Source of the DNA: DAOUBP01 sp964513075 | GTDB lineage: Bacteria > Chloroflexota > Anaerolineae > CG2-30-64-16 | Direction of reading: 5' to 3' | Assembly: GCA_964513075.1 (NCBI GenBank) | Contig: CAZELR010000003.1 | Coordinates: 1 to 64,000 of the forward strand | Length of the DNA stretch: 64,000 bases | Translations under genes and position numbers: made by a program | Shown here: positions 57,426-64,000 of the stretch, one piece after another | How the letters are laid out: every line of letters begins with the position of its first letter | Position numbering within the stretch: the stretch's first letter is position 1 | Notes under the pieces: generated by a model | The model's database searches: none | The model's input: only the letters and a program-made list of their open reading frames with translations | Told to the model about the DNA's origin: nothing

Positions 57426-57962
57426 ATGATTCGCAAGCACTGGAACCTGTCGATCGTGCTGTTGTTGCTGGTCGGCTTGGCGTGGATCTGGGTGAGCCGG
57501 GTGCCCGGCAACGTGCCCAACACGGCCGAAAGTCTGTCGCCCGCGCCGGCCGTGGGTCATCGCGCGCCCGACTTCGGCCTCAACACGCTTTCGGGCGACG
57601 TGTTTGTTCTGTCCAAGTTGCGCGGGAAGCCGGTGGTGCTGAATTTCTGGGCTACTTGGTGTCCGCCCTGCCGTGCCGAGCTGCCGGAGCTGGCTGCAGC
57701 CAGTTCCCGGCTGGCCGATGAAGTGATGATTGTCGGCGTGAATCAGGCAGAGGAGCGAGCCGACGTGCAGGCGTTCGCTGCCGGGCTGAGCCTGCCATTC
57801 CCCGTGCTCTTGGACGAATATGTCGCTGTGAGCCGGGTCTACAGGGTGCGCAGTCTTCCCACCACATTCTTCATCGATCGCCAGGGCATCATCCGCCAAG
57901 TGCAAGTAGGTCCAGTGACCGAGGCGACGTTGGAGCAATTGCTGAAAACGATCTACCCGTAA
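57426..57962 (+). CDS. TlpA/ResA-like membrane-anchored thioredoxin
   Basis: A 178-residue thioredoxin-fold protein with an N-terminal membrane anchor (about 7-24). The active site is WATWCPPC (CxxC), followed by SLPTTFFIDRQG, the cis-Pro loop and a C-terminal helix. It is likely an extracytoplasmic reductant for cytochrome c maturation or for repair of secreted proteins. It lies 18 bases after priA and 12 bases before lgt. Confidence 0.9.
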   Translation: MIRKHWNLSIVLLLLVGLAWIWVSRVPGNVPNTAESLSPAPAVGHRAPDFGLNTLSGDVFVLSKLRGKPVVLNFWATWCPPCRAELPELAAASSRLADEVMIVGVNQAEERADVQAFAAGLSLPFPVLLDEYVAVSRVYRVRSLPTTFFIDRQGIIRQVQVGPVTEATLEQLLKTIYP

Positions 57963-57974
57963 ATAAGGAAATCC

Positions 57975-58721
57975 ATGCTTCCTGTCATCCAACTCGGGCC
58001 GCTCTCCCTTCCCACCTATCCCCTCGCACTGCTTTTGGCCGGCTGGATTGCCCTGGAGGTGGGCGCGCGGGCCGCGCGGCGCCTGGGGCTTGAAGGTGAC
58101 CATGTCTACAACGCGGGTTTGTATGGGCTAGTGGCGGGGTTTGTTGTGGCGCGCTTCGGTCATGTGATCACCTATTGGTCCGCATATCGGACGCAGCCGC
58201 TGGAGATTTTTGGATTCAACACGCGTGCGTTTTTGTTGTGGCCGGGGATCGCCGGAGCGCTGGTCGTGATCGGTTGGTACATCTACCGGCGCCGGTTGCC
58301 TCTGGCAACGATGCTGGACGCCTTTGCGCCGGGTCTGTTGGCCGCCATAGCAATTGTCCAGGTGGGCGCATTACTGGACGGGCGCAACCTTGGCGCGCCG
58401 GTCAACTTGCCCTGGGCTGTGAATCTCTGGGGTGTGACGCGGCATCCCAGCCAGGTCTATGAGGGCTTGGCTGCCCTGGCTGTGCTGTTGGCAACAGGGT
58501 TGTTGTTGCGGCGACCTGCGGGTCGTTGCGTGCCGGCCGGCATGATCGCCTGGACGGCCTTGCTGGGCTATGGCCTGAGCCGTTGGCTCTTGGAACCGTT
58601 TCGGGCCGAGAGTGCAACCGTCTTGGGCGGTTTGCGGACGGCGCAGATCCTGGGCCTGGCCCTCGCGCTGGCCGCACTCATGGCATTGCGGACGTTGGCA
58701 GCTCGCCAAAAATCACAGTGA
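57975..58721 (+). CDS. lgt: Prolipoprotein diacylglyceryl transferase family protein
   Basis: A 248-residue, seven-helix membrane protein transferring diacylglycerol to the lipobox cysteine of prolipoproteins. Visible motifs: LPTYPLALLLAGWI near the N-terminus, ALLDGRNLGAPVN (Lgt signature region), HPSQVYEG (catalytic H region) and SRWLLEPFRAES. The loop between helices at about residues 178-186 (RRPAGRCVP) is encoded by a 23-bp dispersed repeat also found at 7913-7935, so the loop has probably been altered by insertion. The family assignment is firm; activity is likely. Confidence 0.85.
   Translation: MLPVIQLGPLSLPTYPLALLLAGWIALEVGARAARRLGLEGDHVYNAGLYGLVAGFVVARFGHVITYWSAYRTQPLEIFGFNTRAFLLWPGIAGALVVIGWYIYRRRLPLATMLDAFAPGLLAAIAIVQVGALLDGRNLGAPVNLPWAVNLWGVTRHPSQVYEGLAALAVLLATGLLLRRPAGRCVPAGMIAWTALLGYGLSRWLLEPFRAESATVLGGLRTAQILGLALALAALMALRTLAARQKSQ
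58508..58530. repeat. 23-bp dispersed repeat (copy 2, in lgt)
   Basis: Exact reverse complement of 7913-7935. It contains GACC-N4-GGTC and is read in frame through lgt. Confidence 0.75.
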
Positions 58722-58802
58722 CAGGCGAACAAGCTTATTCGACGGGTGAATAGCGCATCCTACGCGCGGTAAGCTTTACCGTGGCAAAGTGCATAGCTTC
58801 AA

Positions 58803-60200
58803 TCAGGTGGGCGCAGGTGGGTGGTGAGCACGATACGCTTCGGGTGTATCGATGTCTTGAAGGATTTCCGTCGTAGGCCAATCCACCCAAGCGATCTCGG
58901 CGTAATGCCTCTGGATGATCGGCCGCGCGCCTATGTCGCCGTTGAGTTGGGCAAACTCCGGAAAGGTAACCGCATCGAACAGCACCGGGTTGCCCCGCTG
59001 ACCTGCGCAGCGTGGCGCAACGACTGGCGCCAGCGTCTCGCGGTGACGTTGGATCAGCGCAGAAAGTAATTCGGCCGTGACGCCGGGCTGATCGGCCAGC
59101 AAAAAAAGGACGGCCTCACTCTCTATTCCTCTCTCATGAGCTACCGGCTCAGGAGAGAGGGACGGGGGGGCGAGGGCCGCCTTTAGCCCTGCTTGTACGC
59201 TGCGGCTCTGTCCGGCCCTCCAATCGTGAACCTGCACCATCCGCACATCCAGGCCAACAAGCGCTTGGCGCACGCGTTCGGCCTCCGCGCCGACCGTAAC
59301 CACTACCCGTCCTACATCGGGGCACGCCAGCGCCTGGCCAGCGACGTGGGCCACCAGCGGCGCGCCCTGCCATGTCAGGACCTGTTTCAGCGCGCCGAAA
59401 CGTCGCGCCTCACCGGCCGCCAGCACGACCGCGCCGACGCGGCCCCAGACTTCGCACACCGGACTGGATTCGGCTGCCGCACCGATGAGCACGCTCTCGA
59501 CATGCGGCTCGGCTAGCAGCAACCGGGCGATCCGTCGTGCCGCAGGCAGGCGTTCAGCGGTAACTTTGTTCAGGAATGGGACGAGCCGGGCGTGAGGCGG
59601 CAGCCCCTTGGCGCCGCCCTCCCTGTGCGCCAACACGATCGCTACGATGTCAGGCGTCACCGGCGCGCCTAAGGTCGCGCCGGACAGCTCGGCCACCAGG
59701 CCAGGCCGGTGGACGTGTTCGGCGTCTAGCGGCTGCCCCAGCACATCCAACCCGACCATCGGTATCACAATAGTTGCGCTCGACGGAATGACTGGCTCGT
59801 GGGCTGCAGGCGCCTTGAATGGCAGCCGCCGTGACCCATCGGCTTCCACGATCATGGCGTCAACGGCGGGATGCGCCGCGACACGATCGAGCAATTCAGG
59901 GGGCGCACCTTGCACTTTGTCTTGTTCGACGACGGTGCCGCCCGCGATCAAAACATGACCCTGGTCAGCAAGTGCGGCTGACAATTGAGCCAGCAGTGTG
60001 CCCGCGCCTTCCAAGACCAGGCGCGCCGGTGCACGTTCCATCTGGGACACAAAGATCTTCGTGGTCATGGTTGTGACCACGCGTTGATCGGCCGTGCGGA
60101 GCTCCTCAGCCAGGCGGAACATCGTGGTGGTCTTGCCGCCGCCGCCGGTGAGGACGACGACCTCTTTGGGACGAAGGCGTAAAGCTTTCATCAGCAGCAT
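58803..60200 (-). CDS. YqeC-MocA fusion: selenium-hydroxylase accessory / Mo-cofactor nucleotidyltransferase
   Basis: A 465-residue two-domain protein. Residues about 1-240 match YqeC, a putative ATPase linked to selenium-dependent molybdenum hydroxylases (TGGGGKTTTMFRLAEEL, MIVEADGSRRLPFKAP). Residues about 250-465 match MocA/YgfJ-type cytidylyltransferases for the Mo cofactor (VVLAAGEARRFGALKQVL, RAGQSRSVQAGL, LLADQPGVTAELL, GQRGNPVLF). A short insertion between 59112 and 59166, carrying the near-palindrome CTCTCATGAGC...GAGAG, encodes PPSLSPEPVAHERGIES. With selD in the same window, it predicts selenium use in a Mo-hydroxylase encoded elsewhere. Confidence 0.85.
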   Translation of the reverse strand: MLLMKALRLRPKEVVVLTGGGGKTTTMFRLAEELRTADQRVVTTMTTKIFVSQMERAPARLVLEGAGTLLAQLSAALADQGHVLIAGGTVVEQDKVQGAPPELLDRVAAHPAVDAMIVEADGSRRLPFKAPAAHEPVIPSSATIVIPMVGLDVLGQPLDAEHVHRPGLVAELSGATLGAPVTPDIVAIVLAHREGGAKGLPPHARLVPFLNKVTAERLPAARRIARLLLAEPHVESVLIGAAAESSPVCEVWGRVGAVVLAAGEARRFGALKQVLTWQGAPLVAHVAGQALACPDVGRVVVTVGAEAERVRQALVGLDVRMVQVHDWRAGQSRSVQAGLKAALAPPSLSPEPVAHERGIESEAVLFLLADQPGVTAELLSALIQRHRETLAPVVAPRCAGQRGNPVLFDAVTFPEFAQLNGDIGARPIIQRHYAEIAWVDWPTTEILQDIDTPEAYRAHHPPAPT

Positions 60201-60218
60201 GGCCTTACCTCTCGTAAT

Positions 60219-61652
60219 TCAGCCGCTTGCGTTACCTGTTTGCAGTGAATCGGTGCCGCCTGGCGCGACCTTCGGCCGGCGCAGCCCTTTGGGGTAATGG
60301 CTCTTCAACCGCCCGCCGGTGCGCTTGCCCCAGCCGATAGGGAAGCCATCCACTGCCACCAACGTCCACCCTTCTTCTCCGGGGCTGGTTGGCGTTTCTC
60401 CATGCAGGTAAGCCGTCAAATCCGGCGCCCCTGCCGGCAGATCGAACACGCGACGGGCATCACCGATCGATAGCGCCAGCGCCAGAGCATGGCTCGGCTC
60501 AAAGCGAGCCCCCTTCACGACCCCCAGCCACCAGCCCGGATGCAGATAGCGCAGGCCGGCGAGATCGGGCAGATCATCAGGCAGCGCGTAGAGGTAGGAG
60601 CCGACGAGCACCGGCTGCTCCACGGCGGGCATGCCGTTCAGATTGGCTGCGCAGAACGCTCGATAGGCCTCCGCGATCGGCCGCGGAAGTTTTGCCGGCC
60701 GCCAGGACCTTGCCGCGGGCGCCTCGGGCGAGTGGTTCCGTTCTATTACGGCGATGAAGTGGCCTTCGCCCGGCGCACGGTGCGGCCAGAGGCGAACAGC
60801 GCGGGCCAACTCGGCTTTGCTCTCATTCTCGGGCAGCCAGGCAGGGCGACCGGGGAAATAGCCTGAGTTCCGCGACGGTTCGATTAACGCGAAGTCGGTA
60901 TGACGTGCCAGAAAGCGGGCCACCGTCCTCTCGTTCTCTTCGGGGTTGAAGGTGCATGTCGAATACACCAGCCGCCCGCCGGAGCGCACCATGGCGGCGG
61001 CCTGGTCCAGGATGCCGGTTTGACGCAGTGCACAGCCGTTTATCAATTCAGGCGCCCATTCGCGCCGCGCGGCTTCGCTTTTGCGCAGCATACCTTCCCC
61101 TGAACAGGGTGCATCCGCCAAAACGCGATCGAAGAACCCTGCGAAGCGTTCGGCCATTCGCTCCGGGGTCTCGTTTGTGATGGCTGCATTACGCGCTCCC
61201 CAGCGTTCCAGGTTTCCGGCGAGTTCCCAAGCGCGCTTGGGGTGAATCTCGTTGGCCACCAGCAGTCCTTGCCCCTGCATCAGCGCAGCGATATGTGTCG
61301 CCTTGCCGCCGGGTGCGGCCGCCAGGTCCAGCACGCGCTCGCCTGGTTGAGGGTCCAGCAGCTCAACCGCGGCCATCGCGGATGGGTCCTGCAGGTAGTA
61401 CAACCCGGCGGCATGATAGGGGTGTTTGCCCGGCGCTGCTTCGTCGGTGAGCGTAAAGCCGGTCGGGCACCAGGGCGTCGGTGCAAGTTCGAAGGGTGTG
61501 ATCGCTCGAAAAGCGTCCACGCTGATCTTTAGGGTGTTAACGCGCAACCCGATGCTCGGCGGCGCGTCATAGCTGGCGAGAAACGAAGCATACTCGTCGC
61601 CCAAAAGACAGTGCATCCGCTCCAGAAAGGCCGGAGGTAAGCTAAGACTCAT
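60219..61652 (-). CDS. RsmF-like 16S rRNA m5C methyltransferase
   Basis: A 477-residue NOL1/NOP2/Sun-family enzyme. The SAM-binding domain has LDLAAAPGGKATHIAAL, the two catalytic cysteines sit in DAPCSGEGM and YSTCTFNPEEN (PC and TC motifs), and the C-terminus has a PUA-like RNA-binding part (WTLVAVDGFPIGWGKRTGGRLKSHYPKGLR). It probably makes 5-methylcytosine in 16S rRNA, as RsmF does, although the exact position differs among family members. It starts at ATG 61652 and precedes the YqeC-MocA gene by 18 bases. Confidence 0.9.
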   Translation of the reverse strand: MSLSLPPAFLERMHCLLGDEYASFLASYDAPPSIGLRVNTLKISVDAFRAITPFELAPTPWCPTGFTLTDEAAPGKHPYHAAGLYYLQDPSAMAAVELLDPQPGERVLDLAAAPGGKATHIAALMQGQGLLVANEIHPKRAWELAGNLERWGARNAAITNETPERMAERFAGFFDRVLADAPCSGEGMLRKSEAARREWAPELINGCALRQTGILDQAAAMVRSGGRLVYSTCTFNPEENERTVARFLARHTDFALIEPSRNSGYFPGRPAWLPENESKAELARAVRLWPHRAPGEGHFIAVIERNHSPEAPAARSWRPAKLPRPIAEAYRAFCAANLNGMPAVEQPVLVGSYLYALPDDLPDLAGLRYLHPGWWLGVVKGARFEPSHALALALSIGDARRVFDLPAGAPDLTAYLHGETPTSPGEEGWTLVAVDGFPIGWGKRTGGRLKSHYPKGLRRPKVAPGGTDSLQTGNASG

Positions 61653-61672
61653 AACATCACAACAGGACTTAT

Positions 61673-61762
61673 ACTACGTACTTCGTACTGCGTATTACTC
61701 GCGCCATTGAGCACTGCGCACCACGCATCACGCATCACGCCTCACGCCTCACGCACCACGCC
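61673..61762. repeat. Simple-sequence array (TACGTACTTCG... and CATCACGC units)
   Basis: TACTACGTACTTCGTACTGCG at 61673 onward is followed by tandem CACCACGC/CATCACGC/CCTCACGC units at 61718-61762. The same motifs occur inside ecfA (about 39753-39785) and at the start of ecfS (about 40635-40662). The region separates the RsmF-like gene from ggt. Confidence 0.75.
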
Positions 61763-61767
61763 ATCCG

Positions 61768-63641
61768 CTACAAACTCATCGCGCATCCATCAGCCCGCGG
61801 ATCGCTGCCGCCGCACAGTATGCCCGTCTCCGGGTCGCGCANNNNNNNNNNNNNNNNNNNNNNNNNNNNNNNNNNNNNNNNNNNNNNNNNNNNNNNNNNN
61901 NNNNNNNNNNNNNNNNNNNNNNNNNNNNNNNNNNNNNNNNNCCATCAGCCCGCGGATCGCTGCCGCCGCACAGTATGCCCGTCTCCGGGTCGCGCAGGAT
62001 GATCTGGCCGCGGCCGAAAAGCGCCCGCGCGTATCCGGTGACTACCTCGATGGAATGTCCCATCTCAGCCAGCGCCGCCACGCTTGCGTCCGGAATGCCC
62101 TCCTCCAGACTGACACGGCCTCCGGCGGTGCCGTCTCCGATGCAGAAGCGGGGGCGATCGAGCGCTGCCTGCGGATCGACCCCGTCATTGGTCAGGGCAA
62201 GCACCACCTGCACGTGACCCTGCGGCTGCATAAATCCGCCCATGACGCCGAAGGGCCCGTACAGGCTGCCGTCCGTCTCCCGCGTGATCATGCCCGGAAT
62301 GATCGTGTGATAGGGTCGTTTGCCAGGAGCGAGCGCGTTAGGATGTGACGGGTCCAGGCTGAAGTTGTGGCCGCGGTTCTGTAGGCTGAAGCCCCAGCCG
62401 GCTGGCACGATGCCGGTCCCGAAGCCCATGTAGTTGCTGTTGATGAAGGAGCAGGCATTGCCTTGGCCGTCCACGACGCTGAAGTAAACCGTATCGGAGC
62501 TCGCGACTGGGGCGCCGCGGCGCTGGTCGATAGTCGCGCGTGTCGGGTCGATCAGTTTTCGGCGTTCGGCGGCATACGCTTTCGATAGCAATTGGGCGAT
62601 CGGCATATCGGCAAACTGGGGATCAGCAACATACCAGCGCGTGTCGGCAAAGGCCAGGCGCATGGCCTCGATCTCCAGGTGCAGGCGTTTGGGCGACAAG
62701 GGATCGAGGCCGGCAAGGTCAAAGCCTTCCAGGATGTTCAACGCCAGCAGCGCGGCCAGCCCTTGGCCATTAGGCGGACACTCCCAGATGCGGGCGCTGC
62801 TTACGCTTCTGTGTTGAGCCGCGTCGAAGGGACGATAGGTCGTGCTGATCGGCTCATCCCACGTGCTGGCGTGCGCAGCCAGATCTTCGACCGCCAGACA
62901 GCCGCCCGCGGTCTGCACGGTGGCCGCGATGGCCTCGGCAAGGGCCCCCTTGTAGTAGTTGGCCTTGCCGCCCTCAGCGACCGCGCGGAGGGTTCGTGCC
63001 AGGCCGGGGTTGCGGAAGATCTCGCCCGCTTGCGGCCCACGGCCGTCGATGGTGAGCTCCCGGCTGCCTGACGCTGCCGCCACTGCCGTTGCAAGCTGGC
63101 GTGCGGCCCCGCGCTGCCAAAAGTAAGCCGTGATCGGCGTCACCGGAAAGCCTTCTTCGGCCAGGCGAATGGCCGGGGCCAGGGTCTGCGAGAGCGGCAG
63201 GCAACCGTGGCGCTCAATCAGGTCGCACCAGCCTGCACATGCGCCGGGGACAGTGATCGTGTAGGGATGGTAAGGCGGTAGCTCTGTGCCGAAACCCTCT
63301 CGCTGCAAGCGTTCCAGGGTCAGCGCGGCCGGTGCGCGGCCCGAGCCGTTCAGCGCGGTCACCTGGCGCGTGCTGGCATCGTAGAATAACGCAAAACAGT
63401 CCCCGCCGATGCCCGTGGAGGTCGGTTCGGTGACGTTCAGGGCTGCGGCGGTTGCAACGGCCGCGTCGGCCGCGTTGCCGCCCGTGGCCAGGATCTCCAG
63501 CCCGGCACCCACGGCCAACGGTTGCGATGCTGCCACCATGCCGCCCCGTACACGGCCGCCGGGCGGGGGAGACCCGTCGCGACTTTGGCCGCTGCAGCCG
63601 TAGACCGGTGAGCGGCGGGACGCAAAAATCAGCTCAGACAT
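61768..63641 (-). CDS. ggt: Gamma-glutamyltransferase (interrupted only by an assembly gap)
   Basis: If the 100-N gap and one 55-bp flank are removed (155 bases), the frame is continuous for 573 codons and ends ...GGSDPRADGCAMSL at a TAG (61768-61770), the usual C-terminal motif for the family. The catalytic Thr is in SSDTVYFSVVD; GMVAASQPLAVGAGLEIL, NGSGRAP, GWCDLIERHG and CPPNGQGLAAL are typical of N-terminal-nucleophile gamma-glutamyltransferases/acylases. No clear signal peptide, so a cytosolic acylase-type member (YwrD-like) is likely. It cleaves gamma-glutamyl bonds, for example in glutathione-like peptides. Start ATG 63641 chosen (MSELIFAS). Confidence 0.85.
61787..61996. other. Scaffold gap with identical 55-bp flanks (artefact)
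   Basis: Positions 61842-61941 are 100 Ns, and 61787-61841 is identical to 61942-61996. As at 6896-7105, the two contig ends overlap and should have been merged. Merging restores the ggt reading frame. Confidence 0.92.
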
Positions 63642-63700
63642 GCAAAAGCTCCACAATTGGGCGCTTCTGGCTCGGCCTCAGACCGGTCAGAGCGAGCTTG

Positions 63701-63746
63701 GGCCTCATTCGTGAGGCCCTCATGGATGAGGCCCTCATGGATGAGG
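63701..63746. repeat. Inverted repeat plus 15-bp tandem units
   Basis: GGCCTCA-TTCG-TGAGGCC (63701-63718) forms a hairpin and is followed by two copies of GAGGCCCTCATGGAT (63713-63727, 63728-63742). It lies beyond the stop of the minus-strand glycosyltransferase fragment and upstream of ggt. Confidence 0.7.
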
Positions 63747-64000
63747 AAGTCGATACACGCGCACTTCATAGCCGCCGTCGGTGAATACTCGCACTTCCTC
63801 GAAGGCGCTGAAGAACGCCTCGTAGCGCGCGATGGCGGATGCAAACCGGACCGGGTCGGCGTAGAAACGCCGGAACATGGTTTCGCTGAACACCAGGTAG
63901 TCGTATCCCTCAGCAGTGTACCACTCCGCAGGGTGATCGTTGAGTTTGTAAAAGCCCTGGACCACGAACTTTTGCGGGTCGATCCAGGGGGAATATGACT
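63735..64000 (-). CDS. C-terminus of a GT39-like membrane glycosyltransferase (partial)
   Basis: The frame runs in from the right edge and is open over 88 codons to a stop at 63735. The visible part (SPWIDPQKFVVQGFYKLND, EWYTAEGYDYLVFSETMFRR and a closing VRVYRLPHP) matches the extracytoplasmic C-terminal domain of phospholipid-carrier-dependent (ArnT/PMT-like) glycosyltransferases often seen in Chloroflexota. The membrane and catalytic part lies outside the window, so function is given with reservation. Confidence 0.55.
   Translation of the reverse strand, partial: SYSPWIDPQKFVVQGFYKLNDHPAEWYTAEGYDYLVFSETMFRRFYADPVRFASAIARYEAFFSAFEEVRVFTDGGYEVRVYRLPHP

Noticed and set aside
61768..63641. 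ggt as a pseudogene
   Set aside because: The apparent frame change comes from the 155-base assembly artefact; the merged frame is intact.

Overview
The window is GC-rich and comes from a metagenome-like assembly. It contains two 100-N scaffold gaps, and each is flanked by an identical 55-bp sequence. Gene content and style suggest a Chloroflexota bacterium, probably Anaerolineae or a related class. Pointers are the MenC/COG3375 pair, a Crp-type regulator next to a CarH/LitR-like B12 regulator, an LPxTG-type sorting signal, many short palindromic or tandem repeats, and a GT39-like C-terminus at the right edge. Taxonomy is inferred from gene style only. No rRNA or tRNA gene was seen.

Layout. 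1-3.2 kb: acetyltransferases, a GreA/B C-terminal-domain protein and menC. 3.3-10.4 kb (minus strand): a small membrane protein, an ABC exporter, gpsA, a P-loop kinase, a BaiN-like flavoprotein and queG. 10.6-13.3 kb: an MrfA/YprA-like helicase carrying an HNH-like module. 13.4-17.7 kb (plus): a compact four-gene set (KDSR-like reductase, large GNAT-type acyltransferase, extended SDR, serine-palmitoyltransferase-like enzyme) that reads as a sphingolipid/ceramide pathway. 17.7-23.0 kb (minus): a two-component pair, a sulfite-oxidase-like molybdoenzyme, a methyltransferase and twin EEP nucleases. 23.1-23.9 kb: a gene-free stretch with a DnaA-box cluster, an AT-rich segment and a candidate small RNA. 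23.9-34.8 kb: a DUF4015-type glycoside hydrolase, hpt, a cytidylate-kinase-like gene, recD2, a subtilase, a thioesterase and ftsH.

34.96-41.5 kb is a B12 operon. A strong promoter leads into a cobalamin riboswitch and tandem terminators, followed by a secreted alpha/alpha-barrel protein, two membrane- or wall-anchored DUF4430 proteins and a complete ECF transporter (T, fused A, S). The barrel and DUF4430 parts resemble the two domains of animal transcobalamin/intrinsic factor, so this looks like a split extracellular B12-capture system feeding an importer. Nearby are selD, which uses an in-frame UGA (Sec) codon at its active site, cooC, a phytol/dolichol-kinase-like gene, and a CarH-like B12 photoreceptor regulator followed by a Crp/Fnr gene whose promoter has 11-bp-spaced TTGACA repeats.

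46-58.7 kb (plus) is mostly housekeeping: a Lon-N protein, a cold-shock gene with a terminator in its leader, an R3H ATPase, tmk, a c-di-AMP receptor (darA), an FmdB protein, gmk, rhomboid, amrB, priA, a TlpA-like thioredoxin and lgt. 58.8-64 kb (minus) holds a YqeC-MocA fusion, an RsmF-like methyltransferase, a gamma-glutamyltransferase interrupted by the second artefactual gap, and the tail of a glycosyltransferase.

A recurring theme is short repeats lying in frame inside conserved genes (queG, lgt, ecfA, ecfS, priA, the helicase, the R3H ATPase, yqeC-mocA). This resembles the protein-coding palindromic elements known from Rickettsia.
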